A stretch of DNA of 64,000 nucleotides from Rhodocollybia butyracea. Its lineage: Eukaryota > Basidiomycota > Agaricomycetes > Agaricales > Omphalotaceae. The position numbers and the translations under genes are program-made. The stretch spans positions 1 through 64,000 of the forward strand of contig JADNRY010000336.1 of the NCBI GenBank assembly GCA_015501585.1, written 5' to 3'. The notes under the pieces were generated by a model. It did no database searches and was not told the origin of the DNA. It was given only the letters and a program-made list of their open reading frames with translations. Shown here in pieces: positions 11,115-22,760 of the stretch; position 1 is the stretch's first letter; each line of letters begins with the position of its first letter.

Positions 11115-12285
11115 AAATTTATCTTCCAAAACGTACACATGGGAGTCGCTCAATCTTCCCATATTGGATACACTAATTCTCTACAATATCTACGGGCTCG
11201 AAAGCTTAGCTGAGTGTTCACTCAAAATGTTCGAGCCTGAAAGTCATATGCTCCGTATTTTCCATGCGCGAGACATGTACTGTTAGTGGGGCCAAGGCTT
11301 GAACTTTCCCTTACCCTCGCCCAGAACAATATTGCACGACTTGGAGTATTGTCCCAACCTTCATCGACTCTCTATCATGATGATCAGCTGGCTTACGAAA
11401 GGGCAGAATACACCCTCCCTGACTTCTGTCGGAGCTAGCACACTGTGACACGCTTTCTGTAACACTAAAGAGTGAAGGGACCGAGCTCTCGACCGAAAAT
11501 AACTTCCTTACATCTGTCCTTCCTTCCCTTACAACATCGCACTTGACAAATCTGGCGCTTGAACAATGCTTTGAGTAGGACAAAATGCCACCGTTCTAAT
11601 GCCACCGTTCTACAGCATACACCCTTTCCTCACACGTTTGGGCTGTGTTAAAAATTGACTACCTCATACGGACTTATACAGATTATGGACTTATGGACTA
11701 CTTAATATAGCTAAATCAGTTTTCATTACTTACTATAGCATCCTGGGCCGAAGTAAAACTCTATCGCTGTTCCCTTCGTTCCAGGTATGTACAAAAAGGA
11801 CTTGTACTATTGAATACTGAATAAATCGCTGTTCCTTTCGTTCCAGACTTGCTCAAGATTTAATAGGCTGCTCGCCATATGTCCTCTCTCCGAAAACCAA
11901 AGCCCAGTCCGATGTAGAACTAGTGGCCATCTTGAAGCAATATGTTGCCCTTGAAGCACTTCACATTGATGATTTTCATCCCCATGAACCATCCATCACG
12001 AACGCTTTCATTGAAAGCCTCCACACCTGGAAACAAAGCTCAATTCAAATATCTCTACATCCTATCGCCAGGTCTCTTCGTTCCTTGACGCTGGCTGTCA
12101 AATCTATCGACCTTGATCCGGCTGTCTTCATAGACAGGATATTGTCGCATTAGATTCCAAATCTTGATATGGCAAAAAGTCTTGGGATTTGAGTCGATGG
12201 TGTTGTTTCTGCCTCAGGAGATAACAGAATGTGTATCGACCTCTTTTGCCTTACGAAAAGGCTGGGATGATGATCGTGGTAATGC
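11115..12285 (+). pseudogene. F-box-like protein pseudogene
   Basis: Pieces in several frames match the intact F-box gene at 13137-14777: TYTWESLNLP and MLRIFHARDM near 11130-11280, a VAILKQY block near 11923, SLRSLTL near 12076, and PLLPYEKAGMMIVV near 12240-12275. Stops, frameshifts and small insertions separate them. It is one of five copies or fragments of this family in the window. Confidence 0.75.
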
Positions 12286-12354
12286 CACAGAATATATACT
12301 CTGAAAGTCTGCGTTTAACCTGCTTGGTGTACTTATATACAATCCAACCGCATG

Positions 12355-12460
12355 CAGCTTGGTTGCTACCCACTCAAGACTCCACTGCCGTCTTTCTCCC
12401 GTTAGATCTCATCCGGGTTCCCTGAGAAACGGGGGAGGCTGGGCCCAAGATTTCGAGGTA
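12355..12460 (-). pseudogene. fragment of a tautomerase last exon
   Basis: The stretch including CTTGGTTGCTACCCACTC and GAGAAACGGGGGAGGCTGG resembles 15300-15415, which is the last exon of the intact tautomerase gene on the minus strand. It lies just past the F-box pseudogene, as the intact tautomerase lies just past an F-box fragment, so the two were duplicated together. Confidence 0.55.
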
Positions 12461-12864
12461 CTTACTTCAAACCAGGCCGCAGGACTATGATTAATATACC
12501 TAAGCCTTTGTACGCTGATTCCAAAAGCAAGTCCACGCAGAGTATAGCTAGTAAGTAGCCAATGCCGAGAATGTGCGAGTCCTCGAATCCGAAGTGATTG
12601 GCTTCATATGTTGTAAAAAGTAACAATGGAATATCACTTGGAAATTCAACAAATTCGGTGAAAGCCCTCGGAATGTTAATTATAACTTATAGTCAACGTT
12701 CCGAGTTGAAGCTTCAAGTTGACAATAAACGCCACACTGCATTGGTGTACTTAGATGCTTAAATGGGTTCGCGGCCAGTGGCGGTGTACACTGCCAGACT
12801 GTCCTTTAAAATAGAACAATAACCCTAGGCTAAAGCAGTCCACTCTGGGAGTTATCGCTGAAGT

Positions 12865-12899
12865 TAAACAAGAAACTACTTAACGAGGTTTCTTGTTTA
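12865..12899. repeat. 12-bp perfect hairpin in a gene-free stretch
   Basis: TAAACAAGAAAC (12865-12876) and GTTTCTTGTTTA (12888-12899) are exact inverted copies with an 11-nt loop. The gene-free stretch 12461-13136 holds nothing else I recognise, apart from weak 5S-like wording just upstream. Confidence 0.6.
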
Positions 12900-13136
12900 G
12901 CAACGACAGCCTCTTAAGGGCTTGGTTACGAGGTTACAGTAACCGCTATATGTACACCGCCAGACTAAAAGCCAAAAACAATAAACACAAGAGTATTTAA
13001 CGCTTTCGCTGCAGTGACAATGGCTTATCCTGGACCCAAAAACAAACCTTTAAGGTAAGTGGCGAGTAGTCCTTAATATTCAGCGTCTAGTCAAGGCGTT
13101 AACTGTTACACTCCAGATAAGGGCCTGAAAACCATC

Positions 13137-14777
13137 ATGCCTCTCGAAATCTGCTCGCAGTGCGACTCTACCGTGTTTAAATCACGAGTAAACATTACAG
13201 ACGATGTGTACGAACGTTTACGATCAACAAACTCTCTTCGAGGAAGTCTTCTCTCAGATACTATGGCTCTCTTACTATCTATGGCTGAAGACCTTGATGG
13301 CTACGAATCCGAGATTCATCGCCTCCAGATACGCATTGCAGACATACAAAACAGACGCGAAAGGGTAAAAACCTACACAAAGCACCTCCGCTCGCTACTG
13401 TCTCCCATTCACAAGCTGCCTAATGAGCTTCTGACCATTATCTTTGGCTACGTTTGCGTCGAGAATGAGCTGCAAGATCGCGGTGGTGGTGCGGCTTTGA
13501 CGCTCAGCCATGTTTGCATGCGATGGCGACAGCTGACCATTGCATGTCCAGTGCTGTGGTCGGCCATGACAATGGATTTTGTGAAACAGCATGACGATGA
13601 TATAGCAGCTGATGGAAAGCTTTCTACCATTGTCCGCCTGTACCTTGATCGCTCAAAGTCTGTCCCGCTTCGTTTGACCTATGCTGGCTTCCCCTGGCGC
13701 TATGTCACCGACGACGAAGACGACGAACTCGATAATCATTTTCTCAAAGAATTATCACGACAGTCTTTCCGTTGGAAGCATCTCACTATTCGCTCTGATA
13801 GACTCTCTGACCAAGTATACACATGGGAATCACTCAATCTTCCCATGCTGTCCTCACTCCATCTCTCACCACTCCGCAGTGATCAACCTGAATGCCCACT
13901 CGAAATGTTCAAGAAAATCCCTATGCTCCGCACTTTCCATGCGCGGAGCGTGGACTGTTCATGGGAAGGCTCGGCTTTTCCTCTCCCTACAACATTGCAC
14001 GACTTGGAGTATGACTTTGATATTGAGAATTTCTATGAGATTCTTGATATTTTTCCATGCCTTCGTCGACTTTCTGTGGTCAAGGGTCTTCCGGAAGGGG
14101 GCAGTATTTCTAGAGCGGATCGCCGCCGCCGACTTCTGCCGGAGCTAGACGTGCTTTCTGTAACAACCGAGAAGAAGAATGATCCCCTTATATGTGTCCT
14201 TTATACCCTTACAGCACCACGCTTGACAAAGCTAGTACTCTCCAGGCCCGATGACTCGACGCCGTCCAGATACCAAACGTTCTTGGACATACACTCTTTC
14301 CTCACTCGTTCAAGCTGCTCATTGAAGGTCCTCTCCCTAAAAAACTTGAGTTTGACCGACATGGAACTGGTAGCCATCCTGAAACAATGCGTTGAACTCG
14401 AAACCCTTGACATTAATGATTCTCGCCATCTTGAATCGGCTATCACATACGCTTTCCTTGAAAGCCTCCACACCTCGAAACGAAGTGCAATCACCCCCAC
14501 ATCTCTGCATCCTATCGCCGGGTCTCTGCGTTCGTTGAAGCTGACTGTTGATTCTGATACGTTCCATCCTGCCGTCTTCGTAGACATGATATGTTCGCGT
14601 TGGATTCCAGACTCTGATATGGCAAAGAGCCTTGGGATTTCCTGCTTGAGGTCGGTAGAGTTGTTTTTGAAACCAAGGATGAGGGTACCACAGAGAGAGA
14701 CGTATCAGCGTCTTTTACCTTTCGAAAAGTCCGGGATGATGATTGTGGTAAAGTACGGTACGGTATCTATATTGTGA
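13137..14777 (+). CDS. F-box-like domain protein, intact
   Basis: A single open frame of 546 residues. A short cysteine motif (CSQCD) is at the N-terminus, then a predicted coiled coil (about residues 50-85, EIHRLQIRIADIQNRRER). The F-box-like domain follows (about 88-145) with HKLPNELLTIIFGYVC and a VCMRWRQLTIACPVLW stretch. The C-terminal half has leucine-rich repeats of irregular length. Such proteins usually link substrates to the SCF ubiquitin ligase through Skp1; the target here is unknown. The coding end may be slightly different, because GTAAAG near 14749 could be a splice donor. Large expanded F-box families are common in Agaricomycetes, and nearby decayed copies fit that. Confidence 0.85.
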   Translation: MPLEICSQCDSTVFKSRVNITDDVYERLRSTNSLRGSLLSDTMALLLSMAEDLDGYESEIHRLQIRIADIQNRRERVKTYTKHLRSLLSPIHKLPNELLTIIFGYVCVENELQDRGGGAALTLSHVCMRWRQLTIACPVLWSAMTMDFVKQHDDDIAADGKLSTIVRLYLDRSKSVPLRLTYAGFPWRYVTDDEDDELDNHFLKELSRQSFRWKHLTIRSDRLSDQVYTWESLNLPMLSSLHLSPLRSDQPECPLEMFKKIPMLRTFHARSVDCSWEGSAFPLPTTLHDLEYDFDIENFYEILDIFPCLRRLSVVKGLPEGGSISRADRRRRLLPELDVLSVTTEKKNDPLICVLYTLTAPRLTKLVLSRPDDSTPSRYQTFLDIHSFLTRSSCSLKVLSLKNLSLTDMELVAILKQCVELETLDINDSRHLESAITYAFLESLHTSKRSAITPTSLHPIAGSLRSLKLTVDSDTFHPAVFVDMICSRWIPDSDMAKSLGISCLRSVELFLKPRMRVPQRETYQRLLPFEKSGMMIVVKYGTVSIL

Positions 14778-14935
14778 AACGGCTTGTGCCCTTGATGCTT
14801 GCTTTACATACTCCACTTAATGATACTCTGGTACATGCTCATAGTTCTACACCGCACACGCAGCTTGACTAGACTTAGATGCTATATGTTCTACTGTTTT
14901 GTCTCGAGTCCGTTATGGCATCTCCGCCTTGCGTC

Positions 14936-15145
14936 CCAAAGTCTCTTCGTTCCTTGACGTTGGGCGTCAACTCCACCGATTTCGATACCGCCGTCTTCGT
15001 AAACCTACCATATCCCATTGCTATGGCGGAAGCTTTCGGATTCCCACTTGAGATTAGTGGAGTTTGTTGAGACAGGAAAGCGTACCAACCTATTTTGCCT
15101 TTTGAAAACTTTGAGATGCTGGATCACGATTGTGGTAAACCAAGA
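14936..15145 (+). pseudogene. C-terminal fragment of an F-box-like protein
   Basis: SLRSLTLGVNS and TAVFVN match the region SLRSLKLTVDS...AVFVD of the gene just upstream. Later, ILPFENFEM corresponds to LLPFEKSGMMIVV. It is frameshifted and truncated. It lies tail to tail with the tautomerase gene. Confidence 0.7.
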
Positions 15146-15166
15146 GCACACCACGGAATATATCCT

Positions 15167-15237
15167 GGAAGGAAGGAAGGAAGGAAGAATTTATTACACG
15201 GCATGGTCCAAGTGCTGAACGTTGAACGCCGGAAAAG
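15167..15237 (-). repeat. (TTCC)n-tailed dispersed repeat end, minus orientation
   Basis: Reading the minus strand gives the same end as 8228-8296: CGGCGTTCA, TTGGACCATGCCGTGTAATA, then repeated TTCC. Probably a heavily truncated LINE/SINE insertion. Confidence 0.5.
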
Positions 15238-15305
15238 CCGTGTTATAATAGTGTACATGCAGTAAAACCGTATCTTGGATCATGTAGAAGCCGCACACAA
15301 CTTGG

Positions 15306-15868
15306 TTACCCACTCGATGTTCCACTACCGTCTTCCCTCCATTCTACTGGTTTGTTAAGTTTCATCCAGTTGCGCCAATGATCGCCGAGAAACGGGGGAG
15401 GCTGGATCCCGTTTGTATTCCAGTATTCGCGCTGGAAATCGAGATGGCGGACGGGTCAGTTTCACCACAAGAATCTTACACGATTGGACTCACATCGGCG
15501 TTGGTTATCTGCAACTCCCAGTTAATCCCTTTGCCTTTCGTGAATGGCTCTATAGCCTTCTCATATCCATCCATCCAATCACGCTTTTCCTTTGTGCTGC
15601 AAAGACAAAATGGGTTGAAAGATTCGAAATTGATGAGGTATTGTACATACTCTTGGGCGTTATGAGCCGAATGCTGCACATTAATCCTCAGAAATCGGTC
15701 AGTTGACTCTCCTCCGACGTAGAAATTGTCCTTTTCCACTTCGATGAAGTTGACGATAACGAGGAATGGTGGAAGGTTGGCATAGAACTTGACTATCGCT
15801 TGGGCGATGGCTTGTTTCTCTTCTTTCGTATAAAGATTGGGAGAGCAATAGAAGCGATGGAAAGGCAT
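15306..15868 (-). CDS. tautomerase (Tautomerase_3 / oxalocrotonate tautomerase-like), complete
   Basis: Exons 15868-15651, 15596-15494 and 15431-15306 give 148 residues; introns are 54 and 62 nt with GTATGT and GTGAGT donors. I chose the inner ATG at 15868 over 15913 because it puts proline directly after methionine (MPFHRFYCSPNLYT), and Pro1 is the catalytic base of the tautomerase superfamily. The body has LPPFLVIVNFIEV, FYVGGESTDRFLRI, then YEKAIEPFTKGKGINWE and an aromatic tail. Natural substrates of this fungal group are not established. It is divergent from the 885-residue gene at 16352, with 483 bp between the starts. Confidence 0.85.
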
Positions 15869-16351
15869 AATGGGTCCGGCTCGTGGGGGCAGGAAGGAAA
15901 AGACGGTAGGCAAATTCGTCTCTATTTATCTATCCGGAGCGCCGCCACCGTTAGTAAGATTCTTGGATATTTACATTCAGTAAGTACTCATGTACGCTGA
16001 CGAAGTATATGGATACTATGATATCTGTCAGATACTCGTATTGTTGTATCTGACGCCTAGGGGTCTCATTAAGGACTACAAGCTGCAAAGAGGTAGATCA
16101 TCTCCATAGGAAACATACGCAATCGCCGAATCGATAAGTGAAATACGGAGCTCGGAGTCCGAGGTATCAAAAAATCGCGATCACGTGCATTGCTTTCTCA
16201 TCGATGTTCAATGCCACGTGAATTCTTCTTATGACAGCCGCGTAGCATTCTCTTTTCTTTACCTTCCACCATCACTGCCAGCTTACAGCCCTTCGATTCG
16301 GATCGAGCCGTTTGCTAAATTCTTTCGATTTTTCCTAGTCTACATGCCTCC
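15869..16351. promoter_or_regulatory. divergent promoter region with two CACGTG boxes
   Basis: The 483 bp lie between the start codons of the tautomerase (-) and the disordered-protein gene (+). Two palindromic CACGTG boxes (16182-16187 and 16215-16220) are 132-170 bp upstream of the right-hand ATG. CACGTG is a known bHLH site, but use here is inferred. Confidence 0.35.
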
Positions 16352-19298
16352 ATGGCTGTTGACACTTATACGGCTACTCTGAACAACCAAGGACGTATCG
16401 AATCTCGTCTGGCATTTTCGCTGGCTGGCAATGGCTTGAGGGGAAATAGTTCTGGTTTTACTCCGAATTTTGCTTTTCCCAAATCGCTATCTCCGTCTTC
16501 TTTTCATAAACGGACTTTTCCGGAAGCCTTTGCCGCTGCACCTCGAGACGAATCGCCTACCGCACCCAAGGAAGACGTCGAGCATCAAATAACACCGATG
16601 GATGTTCGTTCTCTTGACTCTCAATCTCATATCATCGAGGGCGGGTACGGAAGTCCTCCATCTGGCAGGAATGGGGATGTAACAACTGGTAAAGCTGGAA
16701 AGTATGTTATTCGACTTGTAATGTACGAACTCATGTTAACTTTGACCGTTCAGTACCGGCCTCAAGTTCTCGCTAAAGCCTGCCATTTTTTCTCGTTCAA
16801 ATAATCCAGAACATCCATCCAGTGAGACCGAATCTGATACGGACGTTGAGCTACAAGCCATTGGCCTTCCTGAAAAAAGTCCTTCAATGTGTAGGCCTTC
16901 AGAATCACTTATGGATCTTTGTCTTCGTAACGCGAATCCGCGCTCAAACTCGCCAGACTCGAGTTCCGAGTCCGATTCTCCTCCTCTTCGTCCGCCTGAT
17001 GCCGCATATCGATCCAGCTCGAGATTTCCGGCTATCGATCAACGTTTGTCGCATTCTACAGCCTCGTTATCCTTTTGATCTGAATCTAGTCCAGGTCCTA
17101 AAACATCAACGATACCCCAGGTTATGATAGACGAAGACGAGATAACTAATACGGAGGCTAGCCGTAATATGGCACTTCAGACTTCGGTCAGATCAACTTT
17201 TTCTACCACGAAGAGTCCCAGCTCTAGCGGTACCACAAGCGACGACAAAGCTCTTCTTTCCTGTGAATTCGATTTCCTCTCGACATTTATGTGGACACTA
17301 ACAAATTGTATCCACCAGCATCGATAATCCCGCAAGACCTACCCCCGCATAATCCCTCGAATCGTGTCCTTTATGCGTCCTCTACTGATGGAACCAGCAC
17401 TCTCCTACCCTTTCCTTCTCCTTCTCCAGTCCCTCCGCTCAATGCCGTCGACTCACCCATTTCTATGCGTCCGACAGTTTCCCGTCCCAGAGCGTCCTGC
17501 TCCTCACCCCGACCCTCTTTCACTCCGAACGACCTGTATTCCGTTGACAGGCGTACTCCACTATCCTCAGCGGTATCTGTGACAGAAGCACAGCTGGATC
17601 AGGTAGCAACACCACACACCGCTACTGAACAGGTTGAAGAGATGCCAGGAGTCGAGGTGGATAGCTTCGATGTGGATGAATTCGGCTATCCTGAGGACCA
17701 TTGGGTGGACTATAATGGCGGTTCCGGTGCTGACCCTCCGTCAGCCCCGATATTTTCGACGGTGGCTTCCTTATCTCGTCCCTCGAGTTCACCGTCTCCC
17801 GTGCCGTATAGCTCTACGCTCCCTCGGTCTGAGAGCCTCTCGCTATCTCATACTGCTCCTACAACAGATGATGCCTCTCCCAATCCGACTTCCGAGCCTC
17901 TTCCGCCATCTACTTCATCTTCATCTCCGTCTCACAGGCCGCTGCCGCTTCCGCCATGGACGAATCTCCTCCCACAACCCTTCTCCAAGAGCTCGAAGAA
18001 GCGGAAGCGGAAAACAACCGAAACCTCGCTTCTCTCTTCCGCTATCCTTGCTTCTGGTTCCACACCGACTATCGCACACGTCAGCGCTGAAGAATCCGAT
18101 GCCCATTCGTCTGGGTATCCCGTCATCACCTATCGTCTCCGGGGCGAGTCTGGCGATATCGTGATGAAGGAGGATTATATGGCGAATTTTATACAGGTAT
18201 CGGCAGACACGAAGCAATGGGAGAAGGAAAGGTCGAATAGGAAGAAGGTGAAGGGCAAGAAGGTAGCATGGGCGCCAGATGTGGGCTTTATGCACGACGT
18301 CGATTCTGTGCATATCAAGGACGAGGACTTTGACATGGGCTTACCCGATGAACGATCAGAGACCCAGTCGAGATCTGGCGGGCACATTCGGAATGAGGAG
18401 TCTCATACGTGAGTCGTTTGTCATCGTTTGGAGAAATTTTCACTAATTATTCGTCTCGAATCTAGGCGTAGACGGAACCCGACAGCCTCCACCTCCACCG
18501 CTACTTCCTCCAAGCGTATCGATAATCCACGTATCATCAGTTCTCCCACTCACGCGCTCGCCCTGTCGACTTCGGACTACCTAGCGGGTCCCTATCATTC
18601 TCTCAAAGCTGATCGGAAGAAACAATCGAAAAAGGCTGGAAAGTCGGCGAACCCGGAGAAGAAAGCCAGGGAAAAGAAAGTCAAAGAGAAGAAAGTCAAG
18701 GAGAAGAAAGTCAAGGAGGAGAAGAAACCGTTGAAGAAGAGGCAAATGTCGGAGACCGAGATAGAGGCGAGGAGGATTAAAGAGGAGAATGACCGACAAT
18801 GGAGAGCGGCTCAGGAGGCGGAGAGGATGCAGCGTGAGAAGGAGATGAACGAGTTGGTTATGCTGAGAGAGATTTATCGCCAGTTCAAAGAGACGCAGGT
18901 CAATACTGAGGCTGGTAGCACAGCCTCTTCGGTCGTTTCACCGCCTCTGCCGAAGAACCTGGATCTGGAAACGCAACGAGAGGATGCATCCGTTCCGGCA
19001 GCTCATGTCCCATCTCAGACTGGCACGGTGGATGTGGTGACCTCAAGTTCCGGTCCAAGTCGTATGTCGCAGGAAGCGTTGACCAAGGTGGGTTGTCCAG
19101 ACTTAAACTGTGTCTAACTATGTTACTAATTCGGCGATTGTTTTTTTTTTTCATTCGTAGCGATATAATCTTCTCGCGGACATAGGCATGTACTCTGCTG
19201 ATGCGACTTGGGAGTTTAAAGAACTCGGAGGGGATCTGAGCACGTTTCAGACACCTTCTCCTCAGTCTGCGTCATCGATACCTCAAGGGATTACTTAG
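16352..19298 (+). CDS. large disordered protein with charged coiled coil, function unknown
   Basis: Exons 16352-16701, 16754-17043, 17095-17262, 17319-18408, 18466-19087 and 19161-19298 give 885 residues without a stop. Intron 17263-17318 has a CTAAC branch site. The first two thirds are Ser/Pro-rich and low in complexity. A mid part has SKKRKRKTTE and NRKKVKGKKVAWAPDVGF. Then comes a Lys/Glu tract with three KVKEK repeats, and a long helix (EIEARRIKEENDRQW...EAERMQREKEMNELVMLREIY). The end has DIGMYSADATWEFKELGG. The basic motifs suggest nuclear location; no catalytic domain is seen. The in-frame TGA at 17076 falls inside the 51-nt intron 17044-17094, which is the key modelling choice. A decayed copy lies at 32430-34250. 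Confidence 0.75.
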
Positions 19299-19685
19299 TT
19301 CACAATGTTGTACATATTCTGACAGATATCCAGTGTTTATAACATCGATGGAACTTGTTCAGCTTCTGCTCACCGGCAACGTTCAATCAATAAACATGCA
19401 GGGAGTGTACCCCCCAACCCATGCGATGAGGGTCGTTTCATGTTTGGCCAAAAAATAGGCCCAGTATTGAAACGTTCAGCGCTGAGCGCTGAGTACTGGA
19501 CTCCATGAGTCACCGTGTCCTCGCGGAGCCCCTGTTCGGGTTCAATTCACTCTTCTCGCACAAGTCAACCGGGCAGGCAAACTATCTTGCAATTTAGCCC
19601 CAGTCTGAAATTCAACAAGATAGTAGATTGGAGGGAAGACGTAGCGAGTTTAAAATACGATTGATTGTATGTACACTAAACACGT
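19299..19685. other. spacer between convergent genes
   Basis: No gene seen. It contains a repeated AGCGCTGAGCGCTGAG stretch near 19480 and the motif CGGGCAGGCAAACT near 19570, which recurs at 32172 and 44808. Confidence 0.4.
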
Positions 19686-21306
19686 TCAAAACACAAATCC
19701 TGTGCGATGTTTTACCACAATCATCATGCCGGCCTTTTCGAAAGGCAAAAGAGGTTGATACGCATCCCGATCGACTATCGTCTCGGGAGGGAGATACAAC
19801 ACCACCGACCTCAAGCAGGATACCCCAACAGTTTTTGCCATATTGGCATTTGGAATCCAACGTGAGGAAACCGTGTCTATGAACGCAGCCGTATCAAACC
19901 CGTCAGAATTAACAGTCAGCTTCAATGAACGAAGAGACCTGGCGATAGGACGTAGAGATGTTTGGATCGAGCTCTGTTTCGAGCTGTGGAGGCTTTCAAT
20001 GAAAGCTTTTGTGATGGATGGCTGAAGGTTATGATCGGCGATGTCAAGGGCTTCGAGAGCTACATTGCTTTAAGATGGCCACTAGTTCCACGTCGGACGA
20101 AAGTATGTTTCGCAGGGAGAGGACCTTCAATGAGCAGCTCGAACGAGTAAGGAAAGATTGTAGGGCACGGAACGATGAGAATTTGCGTGGCTCATCGAGT
20201 TGGGAAAGCACTAGCTTTGTCAAGTGCGGTGCTGTCAGGGAAGAAAGGACATATGTAAGAGGGTTATACCCACCCTCCCCGAGAGTTACAGAAAGCGTGT
20301 CTAGCTCTGACAGAAGTCGGGGAGGGTCATCCACTATAGCTGTATTCTGCCCTTTCGTAATGCCACTGACCACACAAAGTCGATGAAGATGCGAACAGCT
20401 ATCAAGAATTGCATAGAAGTTGCCAGCATCAAGATCATACTCCAAGTTGCGCAATGTTGTCTTGGCTGAAGGGAAGGGAAAGGCCGAGCCTTCTTCCCAC
20501 AAACATTCTATGCCCTGCGCACGGAAAGCGCGGAGCATAGGACTTTTCTTGAACATTTCGAGTGGACAATCAGCGTCACCACCGAGTGAGGAGAGATGGA
20601 GTGTGCACAGTATGGGAAGATTGAGCGACTCCCATGTGTATGTCTCGGGAGAGATTTCTTCAGAGTGGATAGTGAGATGTTGCCAACGGAAGGATTGTCG
20701 CGCAATCTCCCTGAGAAAATGATTATCGGGGTCACCATCGCCAGAAATCCATGGTACACCAACATACGTTAAACGAAGTGGGAGAGATTTTGAACGATCG
20801 AGGTACAGGCTGACGACGGTAGCGAGCTGTCCATCAGCCGCTACATCCTCTTCAGCATCGTTACAAAGATTGACTGTCATATTTGACCACAACTCTGGAT
20901 ACCCAACAGTCAGCTGTCGCCATCGCGTGCAAACATAGCTGAGTGTCAAAGCCTCGCCTCCGCCATCCTGCAGGTCATTCTCGGCACAAACATAACCAAA
21001 AACGCTTGTCAAAAGCTCATTGGGGAGCTTGCGAATGGGAGAAAGTAGCGAGCGAAGGCACTTTGCATGAGTTTTCAGCCTTTCTCGTCTATTTTGTATA
21101 TCCGCAATGCGAATCTGGAGGCGATGAATCTCGGATTCGTAGCCATCGAGGTCTTCGTCTATAGATAGTAGCAGTGCTGAAGTATTCAAGAGAATATTTT
21201 CTGGAAGAGAGTTTGTGGACCGTAAATATTCGTACACGTCATTTGTAACATTTACTCGTGGGTTAAACACGGTAGAGTCGCACTGTGAGCAGATTTGAAG
21301 GACCAT
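19686..21306 (-). pseudogene. F-box-like protein with one frameshift
   Basis: From ATG at 21306 the frame runs 420 residues, close in sequence to the gene at 13137: CSQCDSTVFNPRVNVT start, the same coiled coil, F-box HKLPNELL replaced by RKLPNELLTSVFGYVC, then leucine-rich sequence. It stops after VAILKQCSSRSP near 20044. The expected continuation (LEALDIADHNLQPSITKAF) is open in the next frame down to 19686, ending KAGMMIVVKHRTGFVF. Comparison with the intact copy shows a 2-nt loss near 20060. It is either a young pseudogene or a shorter protein. Confidence 0.75.
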
Positions 21307-22760
21307 AAGAGTTTTTTAACCTGTTTGGAGTGCAACTTGTTGACTCGCTGAATATCAAGAACCGTTGACACTCACCTTTTAGGTTTATTTTTAGTCCACA
21401 ATAGACTGTCTTTGTTGCAGTAAAATCGTTAATATTTACTATCTTGTGGCCTAGTGGTGTAGACTCGATTCTGGGGTAGCCTGGCTTGTGGTTAACGAAG
21501 AAAAATGGTGCGCACTGGTGGTGCGCTAGTGACTAGCTCAGGGTTTTCAAACTCCGGGTTGATGCCGGATGAATTCTAGGAGAATACTGAACTGGATAGA
21601 TAAGATTGGGACTAGCAATCACGGCGGGCGACAATGACCTTCTGACGCTGGAGCAGCTGATGGATGAGGGGAGGGGGGGGGGGGAGGGGGGGAGGTGTCG
21701 TGAAGTGGATGGGATGGGATTAAATATTGATGATTGGGGCTTGGATGAAAAGTCAAAGATAGCCCTCACCACTGGCATATGCTCGACATATGCTTGAAAG
21801 CCTCTCAGACATCCGCTCCATCGAGTACGGATCAGACTATACCACTGCTTACAACTCCACAGCCAAGGGCAGAGGGCCTTTTTAGTTATCACTCAAATAG
21901 TCCTTCACACTTCTACATAACCACTTGGATCAAATTCCTACTGTTGTTCAACCAAATTCCCCCGTTCCTTAGGGAACATTCAACACTATAGTAACTGGAT
22001 GCAATTTAACAAGGGAGGAAGACAGTAATGGCCCAGTACTAACCAAGCTGTGTGCGGTTTCAGCAATGTGAGTTCAAAATACAACTAATTGTATGCAAAC
22101 AAAACAAAACGCAGACTTTGAGAATATTGTGAAGGTCAAGCCAGAGAGATGGCGAGAACTTACTCATGAAACTCTGTTGGATATCAGCAGATATCAGTAT
22201 CATTGTTATGATTGATCAAGCTCATAGTTATCTCACACTCATTATTGACACATACTTACACGTACTTATTTCCTATCACCCCCATTACCAGTATATAAGC
22301 AGTAGCTAGATATATGCTACCTCATCCGATTGCCCCTCTCTCAGTGCTGTAGGGGGCAAACGGAATATATTGTGCTTTTCACTCTATTCTGCTGTTGTGC
22401 TATATATTATCCCGAGTGGTAATATCGTGTTCTATTTTATTATCCAACAAACTCTAGTTGAAACATGTAATGAAAAGATATGTTAAGTACAAGTAAAACA
22501 TGTAAGAACTCAAGTGAAACTTGTAAGAAGAATAACAAATACATGATACATGTGAGAGGGTGCTGTGCTTATACCTACAAGGGTATAGTATTGTGACATT
22601 ATCCCCCCTCGAGGTCAAAGCAAAAGGAGTGTAGCAAGGCCAAAAACTGACCACTGAGTAGTCAGTAATAGTAAGTGGGGGTGGGATATGGGGAGGGGCA
22701 TGGAGTATGAGGTAGGTCTGGGGAACAAACCTATGTTTACAGCAACTGTAAGTTGATCTG
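21307..22760. other. gene-free stretch with G-tract and duplicated segment
   Basis: No gene recognised. A G-rich run (21668-21692) is nearly pure G. The 21460-21605 part resembles 31530-31665 (shared CAAACTCCGGNNTGATGCCGG and GAGAATACTG wording), which is the upstream flank of the APH gene, so it is a duplicated fragment. Confidence 0.5.

Noticed and set aside
17291..18412. Treating the 373-codon frame as a separate gene
   Set aside because: It joins cleanly to upstream and downstream exons by canonical introns with a CTAAC branch site, and the decayed duplicate has the same exon order.
21668..21692. G-quadruplex or telomere-like signal
   Set aside because: It is a simple G run with two A interruptions, not a TTAGGG-type repeat. 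There is no sign of a chromosome end.
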